Part shown: piece by piece, positions 25,810 through 34,412 of the stretch
How the letters are laid out: every line of letters begins with the position of its first letter
Position numbering within the stretch: position 1 is the stretch's first letter
Translations under genes and position numbers: made by a program
Assembly (NCBI GenBank): GCA_024398435.1
Contig: JAKSJD010000004.1
Span: 1-64,000 of the forward strand
Origin: Bacteroidaceae bacterium
GTDB taxonomy: Bacteria; Bacteroidota; Bacteroidia; Bacteroidales; Bacteroidaceae
Direction: 5' to 3'
DNA length: 64,000 nucleotides
Notes under the pieces: model-generated
Told to the model about the DNA's origin: nothing
The model's input: only the letters and a program-made list of their open reading frames with translations
Database searches by the model: none

Positions 25810-25841
25810 TTGATTAATATCTTATTCTAATGAATCAGGTA
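25810..25841. repeat. 32-bp direct repeat flanking the hydrolase gene, left copy
   Basis: Identical to 27249-27280; similarity continues with a few changes to 25857/27295, where both run into REP-like sequence. Confidence 0.9.
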
Positions 25842-25905
25842 ACTGTCCCCTTGAACCATTTGTTTATTCCATCAATGATGTTCTATATTCGATGAGTTTG
25901 TCAGC

Positions 25906-25930
25906 GGGTCAGGTACCTGTCCCTTGACCC
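25906..25930. repeat. REP-like palindromic element, copy d (inverted to copy b)
   Basis: GGGTCAGGTACCTGTCCCTT then GACCC, the exact reverse complement of 25510-25534. It ends 4 nt before the hydrolase stop. Confidence 0.85.
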
Positions 25931-25934
25931 GTTG

Positions 25935-27233
25935 TTATTTGTTGATTACGTTTATCCATGCAGAAATAGTGTCAAGAACATTTGAAGAGATGGTCTCCTC
26001 TATTTCTCCATATTCGACAACTAATCCCGTCTTGCAATTCTGAAATAGATGGTTGAGATTGTCTAATGCCAAAACCTTCTTATCTTTAGTTTTTAAATTA
26101 TTCTCCAGAAGACCAAGGTTCGTCTCATAATCTACTTGAGTGTCAAGCTTTCCGTTTAGTGCAAGTACTGGGCACTTTATCTTATGCAGCTCCTTACTCG
26201 GATCAAGCTGAAGGAAATACAGGAACCAAGGATTTGATGCTTGTTTCATGGCTGCATTGAATTTAGTTGCAAGCGAAGCATCCAAGTTAGTTGGGGCAGT
26301 TATTTCATTCGCTGCTTTTCCGGCAATGAGTTGGTCAAATCCGTTGTTCAAAGCATCGCAAAATGCACGAACCTGATCTGATGGAACACCAACTTTACTC
26401 AACAAAACGCTGTTCTGTTTCAGAAGACATTCTTTTCCATTGCCTACCATGCCGGCCAAAGACACGATAAAATCAGCCTTACCCTCTTCTGCAAGAAGCA
26501 GGGCGATTGTTCCTCCCTCGCTATGTCCAAGAATGCCTACGTTGATGAATCGTTCTCGTAGCAGTTTGATTGCAGCAAGAGCATCATGCTTTAGATGATA
26601 GGTTGTGTAGTTGACGAATATTTCATCCTTGTTTCCCCAAAAGCGATCGTCGTATCTGAGTGTTGCAATCCCTTTTCGTGCTAAGGCATCTGCTATCACA
26701 GCAAATGGCTTATGGTCAAATAGTTCTTCGTCACGATTCTGCTGACCACTACCTGTCACCATGACTACAGCAGGGGTGTTCTTGGTATAATTCTCTGGCA
26801 ATGTCAATGTGCCATGTAGTTCAACCTCTCCATCCTTGAATGTTACTTCTTCTGTCTTGTAAGGAAATGGCGCAACTGGTGTTTGAGGACGTTTAGGCTT
26901 CTCTATCTCTGCCTGAGTGAGGGTAAGGGGAAAAGACATGCCAGATTGCTTGAAGTTTCCCGATATTTCCTGACCATTCATTTTGCCCTCGTAACTTGCT
27001 CCAATCATAGGAATAGCAATTACCACCTCTCCATTGTCAGATGGTGTCCATTCTGTTTTTATGCCCTTTGCTCCTTGTTTAGGAGAATCCATCGTACAAC
27101 CTTTGTCTGAGAAATTAAATACGAGTGGTAGTTTTTGCCCCATTACATTAAGTTCTCCAGACCAGCTGCCAGTCTGGGCATGTCCAGCGATGATAGACAT
27201 GCAAGCTATTGTAAAAGAAAGAATTTTCTTCAT
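25935..27233 (-). CDS. Secreted alpha/beta hydrolase
   Basis: 432 residues with a signal peptide (HA-QTG, residue 19). Residues 20-125 form a small beta domain common at the front of Bacteroidetes hydrolases (SGELNVMGQKLPLVFNF). The catalytic domain has the nucleophile in GHSEGG, the acid in NGKLDTQV and the His in LNHLFQ. Likely an esterase or acyl hydrolase of the Aes/dienelactone-hydrolase-like group; substrate unknown. The gene is bounded by 32-bp direct repeats and REP-like elements, as if it were a movable cassette. Confidence 0.85.
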   Translation of the reverse strand: MKKILSFTIACMSIIAGHAQTGSWSGELNVMGQKLPLVFNFSDKGCTMDSPKQGAKGIKTEWTPSDNGEVVIAIPMIGASYEGKMNGQEISGNFKQSGMSFPLTLTQAEIEKPKRPQTPVAPFPYKTEEVTFKDGEVELHGTLTLPENYTKNTPAVVMVTGSGQQNRDEELFDHKPFAVIADALARKGIATLRYDDRFWGNKDEIFVNYTTYHLKHDALAAIKLLRERFINVGILGHSEGGTIALLLAEEGKADFIVSLAGMVGNGKECLLKQNSVLLSKVGVPSDQVRAFCDALNNGFDQLIAGKAANEITAPTNLDASLATKFNAAMKQASNPWFLYFLQLDPSKELHKIKCPVLALNGKLDTQVDYETNLGLLENNLKTKDKKVLALDNLNHLFQNCKTGLVVEYGEIEETISSNVLDTISAWINVINK

Positions 27234-27248
27234 AAATATTTTGGTTTA

Positions 27249-27280
27249 TTGATTAATATCTTATTCTAATGAATCAGGTA
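27249..27280. repeat. 32-bp direct repeat flanking the hydrolase gene, right copy
   Basis: Identical to 25810-25841; it begins 16 nt upstream of the hydrolase ATG. Confidence 0.9.
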
Positions 27281-27308
27281 CCTGTTGCTTGAACCTGTCC
27301 CTTGAATC
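27271..27308. repeat. REP-like element, degenerate copy e
   Basis: CAGGTACCTG core followed by two partial CCTTGAA ends. It marks the left edge of the restriction-modification operon. Confidence 0.65.
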
Positions 27309-27332
27309 ACTATTAGAATCTTTTAAATAAAA

Positions 27333-27350
27333 GCCCCGCCGCTGCGGGGC
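27333..27350 (-). terminator. Terminator of the restriction-modification operon
   Basis: GCCCCGC/GCGGGGC stem with a 4-nt loop, followed on the minus strand by a T/A-rich tract; about 105 nt after the last stop (27456). Confidence 0.75.
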
Positions 27351-27455
27351 CCCAAGTTTAGTGAATTAAAATTTAAGTAACCTATCTTATATATTATTAT
27401 TATATAATTCAGCAGATCAAGCAACTGTCCTGTTGGTGTAAAAAAATACACACTA

Positions 27456-29021
27456 TTAAAGTTTTAAAACACCATTCATAGTGGTGTCTTTAAAGGTGTG
27501 CCAAATCTCAAGTTCAACCATTTTGTAATCATCAAATATTTGCTTAAGATATTCAATCTCGAATACCAAACGGAGGTCGGTCTTGTCTTCATTCTTTTGA
27601 CCTTCCTTACGATAGCCAAGGCGTGCTATCTTAATGTAATAAAGATCGCGGATACCCTTGCCTGAAAAATAAGGCATGAAGTAATAGAGTTTGTTGAGCG
27701 CAACTGTTGAAGGGAATTTTTTACCAGTATAGTAAATCTTCGCAGAGCCATCAATATATTGCTCCCAGTTGTCTTTTTTGACATTGCAAATGAGGAGATT
27801 CTTGGTGATGTCAACATCCAACAATTTCTTCTCGGAAATTTTTTCATATTCAGCCTCGTCATCCTCTCGAGCCATGAAGTTCTGAGTAATTGGACTGAGC
27901 TCATATTGGTCGAAGAGATCAAGAAAGTTGAGTTGTTTATATATCGGCCCAGATTTTTTTTCTTTTATTGGACAAAATGCCCCTTCTGGATTTTTACCCA
28001 AATATTCTTTGATTTCATCGACGTTAAGTGTACCATGAGAAACGATAGCTTTTTCAAGTTGTTTAGCGACATACCACATTAACACTGGAGGTACAGCATT
28101 TCCTATTTGTTTATAAGATTTTGGCTCTGACTCATTCAGGATAAAATTTTCAGGGAAAGATTGAATCCTTGCAGCTTCACGAGGAGTAAATCTTCTGTAT
28201 AGCTCTGATGTTGCATCTACAAGGAGAATGGGATCTCTCGAATTCATGCTTGTTTTTGCAAGATGGGAAGTAATTGTCAAACAAGGTTTAGACAAGTCTT
28301 GCCATAGTCCACGTTTCATATTATTCTTGGCATTCTTTACACCTTGAACTGCTTTTGAGGAGAAATAATATTTTTGTTCACTTATATCTAATCTGTCAAT
28401 AACAGCCCCTAATGGAATGGCTTCCGTCTCTGTACAAATAGGGATCGGATACTCATAATTGAAAACGAAATCATTACGAATACCAATTATGATAACGCGT
28501 TCCCTTCTTTGAGGTACTCCGTATTCTACTGCTTTTAGGAGCTTGAATTGCACACGATACCCACATTGACAAAATTCGCTAATTATCTTATTTATAATAT
28601 TTCCTCCCTGTAGGGTCATAAGTCCTTTAACATTCTCACATATAAAATATTTAGGATGTTTTATATTCAAGAAGCGTACTATTTGTTTATAGAGTTTTGC
28701 CCTATCATCATTTGTGTCTTTTGTTGGGTTAACAGTACTAAATGACTGACATGGGAATCCTCCTATCATAATGTCAACATCAGGGATTTGTTCAAAATCC
28801 ACTTCCGTAACATCAGCGCATACTGCCTTGTGCTTGAAATTCTTATTGTATGTGTCAACCGCCCATTTGTCGAAGTCAGCTGCATATACGATTTCAAAAG
28901 GAAGTTCTTCGTACTCTTTACCTAAGTACGTAAAACCGCCTACCATGCCAAGGTCGGAACCGCCACAACCACAAAATAAAGAAGCAACTTTCAATTTATT
29001 ACTGGGCATATCTTTCTTCAA
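27456..29021 (-). CDS. DNA C5-cytosine methyltransferase 3, with C-terminal extension
   Basis: 521 residues. Motif I SLFCGCGGSD, catalytic Cys91 in GGFPCQSFS, E129-N-V in ICENVKG, QRRER at 171 and the closing IGNAVPP at 306-312 give a complete m5C enzyme in residues 1-330. Residues 345-521 are extra and unlike the other two methyltransferases in the operon; they include YYFMPYFSGKGIRDLYYIKI and no motif I can assign. It could be a DNA-binding, modification-reading or nuclease domain. It overlaps the nuclease-like gene by 23 nt. Last gene of the operon. Confidence 0.9.
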   Translation of the reverse strand: MKKDMPSNKLKVASLFCGCGGSDLGMVGGFTYLGKEYEELPFEIVYAADFDKWAVDTYNKNFKHKAVCADVTEVDFEQIPDVDIMIGGFPCQSFSTVNPTKDTNDDRAKLYKQIVRFLNIKHPKYFICENVKGLMTLQGGNIINKIISEFCQCGYRVQFKLLKAVEYGVPQRRERVIIIGIRNDFVFNYEYPIPICTETEAIPLGAVIDRLDISEQKYYFSSKAVQGVKNAKNNMKRGLWQDLSKPCLTITSHLAKTSMNSRDPILLVDATSELYRRFTPREAARIQSFPENFILNESEPKSYKQIGNAVPPVLMWYVAKQLEKAIVSHGTLNVDEIKEYLGKNPEGAFCPIKEKKSGPIYKQLNFLDLFDQYELSPITQNFMAREDDEAEYEKISEKKLLDVDITKNLLICNVKKDNWEQYIDGSAKIYYTGKKFPSTVALNKLYYFMPYFSGKGIRDLYYIKIARLGYRKEGQKNEDKTDLRLVFEIEYLKQIFDDYKMVELEIWHTFKDTTMNGVLKL

Positions 29022-30426
29022 TTACATTTGAATCAAAATTCATTTGGTAGACAGTAGGATGAACTTCTATAATTCCATCTTTAGCCTTCTTAAATGGGTT
29101 TTGGATTCTGACTATAAACGTCTTTGTCTTGGTAAAATATACGCGATAAATATTATAGTATTCTCCATACTGTTCTGCAGCAACCCATTCTCTAGCTGTT
29201 ATATTCAGGGAATCCATCCAACCTTCATTACCAAAGTTAGGCTCGGTCACACGCTTTGTTGCTTTTACCTCAATATATCTTGCAAACTCAGGACGTGAAG
29301 GATTCTCGTCTGCCTCAATCGAAGATATATCATAGCCAAGTCCCTTTATCTTACCAAGCAAAAGTACTTTGTTAACCAAACGTTCCTTGTAATTACGAAC
29401 TCGTTCTTGTTCCAGTCTGAATACCAGTGCTTCACCTTTATCTCCAATGTCAACAGTAGATTCTGTAGCACCGCTATGAGCTTTTTGGTCTTCTCGACCG
29501 ACAACAACAATGTCTGTCAGGAAGTTAGTTTGCGTTTTAAGGAGTTCTTTGTTAAATGTACCATAACAAGCCTTCCAATCTTCCAAATAGATTATACGCT
29601 CTTCTTTTGTCGATAAAGAATAACTGTATGCATCGAACTTAAAGTTGTTGCGATTCTTGATGAATATCGCAATGGCTTCTGTTTCTTCTTTATTCAACCA
29701 AATATAAGTGGCATCCGTTTCTACGATATTGGCAAGTTCAAGCAAATTAAATTGCTCTTTAATGTGTTGCCAATCTCTCGAACCGCTAAGTATTGCTCGC
29801 TTGACTTTATTCTTGCGGTCAGCCATGATACGCTCATATACTTCCTTACAAGAAACATTGCCTTGAAGTACATCAAGATTGTTAAGTACATAGAAACCGA
29901 TTTCTTGCTTTGTCAACAATTCCTTTTCCAGCTGGCTCTGTGCATAATAAAGTAATTCAACGACATAACAGAAAGGCTTGATATGAATCTTGTTCTTCAT
30001 ATCGTCATTTACGAACTTAATCCATTTCGCACCATTTGGGAACTGGAAGTTCAAGCACAGATTCTTGAAAAACGTAGGATAGTCATTATTCTCGACCAAA
30101 TGTTTGCAAGAATTTGATTCATAGATATAAACCTTTCTATCACTATCCTCATACTGAGGATAATACAATCCCAACAAGGTTCCCGCAATTTCTGTTAAGT
30201 GGTTCTGAACTGTTTTTTGTTTATTTTCTGGCAATTCTTCGTATGTAGATGAACCACATAAAGCCTTTGAAAGAGTTCTATAGCAAGAAACCTTGAATAC
30301 TTCTTCTTCACAAGGACAATACTTATGAACCATGTTTGCATACAACGGAAGTAGGTCCTCCATGTCTGTCTGGCTTTTGCCTCTGATTATAGTACAACGG
30401 TACTGATGTTCTGGGATGTAACTCAT
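28999..30426 (-). CDS. Probable restriction endonuclease, DUF3883-type PD-(D/E)XK domain
   Basis: 475 residues. The C-terminal part carries a PD-(D/E)XK-like site: Glu331 in GDKGEALVF, Asp366 in GYDISSIE, and Glu386/Lys388 in RYIEVKATKR, followed by the Trp/Tyr-rich closing strand. This is the DUF3883 pattern. The N-terminal 300 residues (LLPLYANMVHKYCP, YYAQSQLEKELLT) resemble target-recognition parts of AlwI-like endonucleases. It overlaps the methyltransferase genes on both sides (4 and 23 nt), the expected arrangement for a nuclease kept with its protective enzymes. Confidence 0.75.
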   Translation of the reverse strand: MSYIPEHQYRCTIIRGKSQTDMEDLLPLYANMVHKYCPCEEEVFKVSCYRTLSKALCGSSTYEELPENKQKTVQNHLTEIAGTLLGLYYPQYEDSDRKVYIYESNSCKHLVENNDYPTFFKNLCLNFQFPNGAKWIKFVNDDMKNKIHIKPFCYVVELLYYAQSQLEKELLTKQEIGFYVLNNLDVLQGNVSCKEVYERIMADRKNKVKRAILSGSRDWQHIKEQFNLLELANIVETDATYIWLNKEETEAIAIFIKNRNNFKFDAYSYSLSTKEERIIYLEDWKACYGTFNKELLKTQTNFLTDIVVVGREDQKAHSGATESTVDIGDKGEALVFRLEQERVRNYKERLVNKVLLLGKIKGLGYDISSIEADENPSRPEFARYIEVKATKRVTEPNFGNEGWMDSLNITAREWVAAEQYGEYYNIYRVYFTKTKTFIVRIQNPFKKAKDGIIEVHPTVYQMNFDSNVIEERYAQ

Positions 30427-31466
30427 ATTTGTTCTTTTAAAGAGTTTGCAATTGTTTCTGCCATAATTGGTGGTACGGCATTACCAACCTGTTTTAACTG
30501 ACTTGTTTTTCCACAAAGAAAAATAAAGTCATCGGGGAACGACTGAAGTCGTGCTGATTCCCTAACGGTTGGCACTCGGTTATATTCATAGTGGAAGTGA
30601 TGATTATGTCCTGTATCAATTGTGATGCTTGGTTTTTTGCTGTTTAGACGTGTCCAAGCAATGTGCACTTTGCGTGTTTGTTGTAATTCTAACGGCAAGT
30701 CCTTATAATTCCCCCCATCAGGAACCAAAGCTATAATTCTTTGAGTTTGTTCCGTATGGACGGTAATGTCATGATTGTGCAAACATGATGTATTCTTACG
30801 CATCAATCTTTGATAATCACTCTGTGGCTCAGTTGGATATTGCCCCCCCTCCACTATGCTATATTCTGGTAAATCAGACAAAGCATCCTTTGTAGTCACA
30901 TAATCTTGTATAGTCTTTTGAGGGTACTCAAATTCTTTTCCATTGAGCATACCGACAAAAAATGCTCTTTTACGATTCTGGGGGACACCATAATCTGATG
31001 CTAACAATACTTTGTAAACTACCTTGTAACCTAAATTAGAGAAATCCCTCACGATTGCATCACTAACCATACCTTTTCCAAGTGACAATATATTGGGTAC
31101 GTTTTCGAGAACAAACGCTTTGGGTTTATAGTATTTTACCATACCTACGAAGCCTTTGTATAGTTTGTTTCGTTCATCATCGACTACTCGCTTACCTGCA
31201 ATGGAGAATCCTTGACAAGGTGGACCACCAATAATTACATCTACCTTCTGACCTTTGATTAGACTGTCAACTTCTGAGTAATCAATAGATGACAGGTCTG
31301 CACAAAGTGTTTCACTTCCTTTGTGATTATACTTGAAGGTGGTAAGGGCATCTTTCCATATATCAATGCCTAACAATATGTTATATCCAGCCTTCTCAAA
31401 ACCCAATGACAAACCTCCACAGCCACAGAACAAATCTAATACTGTATATTTTTTTTTCTTAGCCAT
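30423..31466 (-). CDS. DNA C5-cytosine methyltransferase 2
   Basis: 347 residues from MAKKKKYTV at 31466, which has a clear ribosome site (AAAGGAGAGC) unlike the ATG at 31490. Motif I LDLFCGCGGLS, catalytic Cys84 in GGPPCQGFS, ENVP at 121, QNRKR and the final VGNAVPP are all present. It modifies cytosine to 5-methylcytosine; the site is unknown. Its stop overlaps the nuclease start by 4 nt (ATGA), so the two are coupled. Confidence 0.93.
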   Translation of the reverse strand: MAKKKKYTVLDLFCGCGGLSLGFEKAGYNILLGIDIWKDALTTFKYNHKGSETLCADLSSIDYSEVDSLIKGQKVDVIIGGPPCQGFSIAGKRVVDDERNKLYKGFVGMVKYYKPKAFVLENVPNILSLGKGMVSDAIVRDFSNLGYKVVYKVLLASDYGVPQNRKRAFFVGMLNGKEFEYPQKTIQDYVTTKDALSDLPEYSIVEGGQYPTEPQSDYQRLMRKNTSCLHNHDITVHTEQTQRIIALVPDGGNYKDLPLELQQTRKVHIAWTRLNSKKPSITIDTGHNHHFHYEYNRVPTVRESARLQSFPDDFIFLCGKTSQLKQVGNAVPPIMAETIANSLKEQI

Positions 31467-31539
31467 TTGCTCTCCTTTTACATGAATCACTCTCAGATTT
31501 TTATCTCCTCACATATGTTACGTTTACCTATAAACCAAT

Positions 31540-33183
31540 TTAGGCCTGATTCAATAAACCAACAATACGAGCTTTTATGTTTTCGTAGGTTGTGTTCAAC
31601 TTATTTTTAGCAACCCTTGTTAATCTTGAGGTATGAGCAAGAGCATCTCGAATTGGCTTATATTCGCTAGCATCTTTGAACAAAGTATTATTTTTTCCCT
31701 TACCTTCTTTTCCTTCAACTAAGAAAACTAAATCGTCCATAGAGCAATACGATAAATCAGAGTCGTCCATTCTGATATTAATACTAATATTTGCCTTGTT
31801 TTTGGCTTCTTCAGCTCTCTTTCTCCAGTCTCCCAAACGTTTATTCCAATCATCAGGAAAGGGGATTCCCTTTTCTTGGATGTATTTACGCAACAAATTT
31901 TCAGAGAGAAAACATTCTCCATATGATGCAAAATTGAATTCTGCGTCATCTCTTAACTCATTAAGCCAATTATCAACTTTTTTATAACTTTCTTTATTGT
32001 CTTTTGAAGGTTTAAAGTCCTCTACAACCACATTGAAAAATTCCTGGGACTTACGCTGTTTTTTTGTTAATCGAGGATTTTCGGAATCTCCATCTTGATT
32101 GATCTCAGAACGCCAGATGTCCCAGTCATTAATAACTGTTTTTAGAAGTCCTTCCAACTCTTTCAATAAAGAGTTAAACTTTGGATCGTCCGGAACAACT
32201 CCTTCGCGACTACTTGTGAAACGATCATACTCGTCATCTAATTCATCAAAATGAATCTGACCATATAGATAGCTCTCAACGATTCGAGCCGTTGGGATAT
32301 GTCGCAAAACATCTTTTTCCCTTAATCTCCCATTTACATATAAGTCTATACTTATTTTTTCTTCAGTGCCCCTAATCTTTAAATCCGAAGGGGTTTCAAC
32401 AGATGCTAAAAATCCTTTAATTTGTTTATTGTCAATGGAAATATTTTTTGTCTTTTTGAATGCGCCGTCATTTATGTAGGGATCATCAATACCATTTATT
32501 GTCCATGCAAATTGCGTCTTCTCTTTTATTTGAGACAATTCGTCTAATGTTATAATTTCATCATTAATGAAAATATTGAAGGAAGAATCCTTAAGAGAAA
32601 AACGAAAATATAATGCCACGAGTTTGCGTATATAGTCAATCCTATTACGTATTCCGTCTTTGATACCATTAAAAATAATAAGTGTACCTCTACTACCTAG
32701 AATTGCAGAGTATTTTCTTATCGCTTGTTCTTCAAGAATGCCAAGCTTATAATCAGTGGAGCTTTTATCATCTTTTATAGCATCATCTAACCCTGAATTG
32801 TCAATAACTCCTCCAACAATGTCTGAATCCTCTTTTTTGGTGAGAATAGTTATTGTTTGAGCACAAGACAATAGAGCTAGCTTCCCGATGCCTTTTCGGC
32901 CTATATAAGGACGACCGCTTTTTGTGTGAGACACTTTGTCCTTTCGTTTGGAATAGCCAATTTTAAGGAACTTATTCTGAAAGTCCTCTTCATCCATTCC
33001 CAGCCCATCATCACGAACAAGAAGTTCCTTCTCTTCTCGATCAATAGTAATATACACATTTTGGGCATCCGCATCCCATGAATTAGATACGGCTTCACCT
33101 AATACGGTTATGAAGCTTCTATACAGATTTCTACCCAAATGATTCAGTATACTTAATGATATGTTAAAATTATATTCTTTCAT
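31540..33183 (-). CDS. GHKL (Hsp90/MutL/MORC-like) ATPase of a restriction-modification system
   Basis: 547 residues. The ATP-binding fold is at the N-terminus: Glu30 and Asn34 in GEAVSNSWDADA (N box), DDGLGMD around 58-64 (G1), and GRKGIGKLAL at 95-104 (G2 lid). The C-terminal half is charged and helical, without HNH or other nuclease signature that I can see. GHKL ATPases of the MutL/MORC type are known partners of m5C methyltransferases in bacterial restriction operons, where ATP-driven dimer closure may couple recognition to cleavage. It overlaps methyltransferase 1 by 14 nt. Confidence 0.87.
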   Translation of the reverse strand: MKEYNFNISLSILNHLGRNLYRSFITVLGEAVSNSWDADAQNVYITIDREEKELLVRDDGLGMDEEDFQNKFLKIGYSKRKDKVSHTKSGRPYIGRKGIGKLALLSCAQTITILTKKEDSDIVGGVIDNSGLDDAIKDDKSSTDYKLGILEEQAIRKYSAILGSRGTLIIFNGIKDGIRNRIDYIRKLVALYFRFSLKDSSFNIFINDEIITLDELSQIKEKTQFAWTINGIDDPYINDGAFKKTKNISIDNKQIKGFLASVETPSDLKIRGTEEKISIDLYVNGRLREKDVLRHIPTARIVESYLYGQIHFDELDDEYDRFTSSREGVVPDDPKFNSLLKELEGLLKTVINDWDIWRSEINQDGDSENPRLTKKQRKSQEFFNVVVEDFKPSKDNKESYKKVDNWLNELRDDAEFNFASYGECFLSENLLRKYIQEKGIPFPDDWNKRLGDWRKRAEEAKNKANISINIRMDDSDLSYCSMDDLVFLVEGKEGKGKNNTLFKDASEYKPIRDALAHTSRLTRVAKNKLNTTYENIKARIVGLLNQA

Positions 33184-34309
33184 ATGGTGTATATTTTATA
33201 TGAATTTTGATACTTTCTGCAATTACTGCTCCCAATTTTGGAGGTACCGCATTTCCAATATAGCGTGATGCTTTGGACAGAGAAACCTCTTGCTCATTGG
33301 GAAAGAACTTGTATGAAACAGGGAATGTTTGGAACATAGCTGCCTCTCGTGCTGAAATTGCCCTGTTCTGTTCTGGATGCCCAAAACGGCCATTGCCAAT
33401 CCCTGTGCATAGGGTTGTCATCGTTGGAGCAGGTTCTTCCCATACCATACGCCCGTAAACACTACCGAAACTTTTACCGCTTTCTTTCTTGTGACAATCT
33501 AAGAGCAATTCTTCCGGCCAGTCTTTCCAGCTTCCTCCATATGGCGTTGCTAACATTCTACGCATATTTAAAGGAGACAACTCTCGGCTGCGATGTAATG
33601 GATCCGAAGGACAAGTTCCGCCAGCTAATATCGGTGGAAGATTGCTAATAACATCTCGTACAGTAACATAGTGATCTTTGGTGTGAGTGGGAGGAATTAG
33701 CTCAATCTTTCCGAATCTTGAAGCCAACAGCACCAAGCGCCTACGAGTCTGCGGTATCCCATAATTAGGACAATATACGACTTTGTATCCTACATTATAA
33801 CCTTCTTCCTTCAACACCTTCACGAAATCTGCCAAAACAGACTTTAACTTAAATGAAGCAATGGCAGGAACGTTCTCCATTGTTACGATATCCGGATGTA
33901 CCTCTTTTACCAAGCGCCCGAATTCGTACAATAAGTTGTATTTGTCCTTATCTTTGTTCTTATTCTTAAATGCATACGAAGAGAAAGGTTGACATGGTGC
34001 ACATCCTGCTAAAACCCTTATAGATTTTTTAGAATATAAGGGACTGATGTCTTCCTTGGTAACTTGTCGGATATCTTTATAATTAAATTTTGCTTCATTA
34101 TTTGTTTCGTAAGCATATTGACAAGTCGAATCCAAATCAAAGCCAGCTAATATTTTGAATCCTGCAGACTTCATTCCATAACTAAGCCCACCTATTCCAC
34201 AGAATAAGTCAACCACTTCTATGGCTGGTAGCCTTCCACGTCTTTTATGTACTTTACCTTGAGTCATATCTGTTCTCTGTTCCTCGTAAGATTCAATGGA
34301 TGGGTACAT
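33170..34309 (-). CDS. DNA C5-cytosine methyltransferase 1
   Basis: 379 residues. Motif I VVDLFCGIGGLS, catalytic Cys106 in GCAPCQPFSS, E145-N-V-P, QTRRR at 187 and IGNAVPP at 351-357. First gene of the operon. The first 14 residues (before MTQGKVHKRRG, ATG at 34267) are encoded by DNA that matches the REP-like element in about 19 of 25 positions, so the real start may be 34267. Between QTRRR and the closing motif lies a target-recognition region of about 110 residues that differs from those of methyltransferases 2 and 3. Confidence 0.92.
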   Translation of the reverse strand: MYPSIESYEEQRTDMTQGKVHKRRGRLPAIEVVDLFCGIGGLSYGMKSAGFKILAGFDLDSTCQYAYETNNEAKFNYKDIRQVTKEDISPLYSKKSIRVLAGCAPCQPFSSYAFKNKNKDKDKYNLLYEFGRLVKEVHPDIVTMENVPAIASFKLKSVLADFVKVLKEEGYNVGYKVVYCPNYGIPQTRRRLVLLASRFGKIELIPPTHTKDHYVTVRDVISNLPPILAGGTCPSDPLHRSRELSPLNMRRMLATPYGGSWKDWPEELLLDCHKKESGKSFGSVYGRMVWEEPAPTMTTLCTGIGNGRFGHPEQNRAISAREAAMFQTFPVSYKFFPNEQEVSLSKASRYIGNAVPPKLGAVIAESIKIHIKYTPYERI

Positions 34310-34314
34310 GACCC
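34290..34314. repeat. Diverged REP-like element at the start of methyltransferase 1
   Basis: About 19 of 25 bases agree with copy b (25510-25534), including GGTAC and TGACCC. It marks the right edge of the restriction-modification operon. Confidence 0.5.
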
Positions 34315-34385
34315 GCTTCTTTCGTTTCTATTATTATTTTACTTTCAGTCGGTTTTGCTGCCTATAGGAGCAGCGGCCTATAAAT

Positions 34386-34412
34386 GAAAATTAATTTTCG
34401 CCTACAAATATA
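34386..34412 (-). promoter_or_regulatory. Promoter of the restriction-modification operon with palindromic site
   Basis: -7 box TATATTTG at 34405-34412 (minus). The perfect 14-bp palindrome GAAAATTAATTTTC at 34386-34399 lies over the expected transcript start. Further down the leader TATAGGC occurs twice with a 9-nt spacer. A regulator could bind here; none is encoded in the operon unless one of its own enzymes does so. Confidence 0.55.

Noticed and set aside
31540-33183. DNA mismatch repair protein MutL or Hsp90
   Set aside because: It shares the GHKL fold but lacks the MutL C-terminal endonuclease motif and Hsp90 middle-domain features, and it sits inside a methyltransferase operon.
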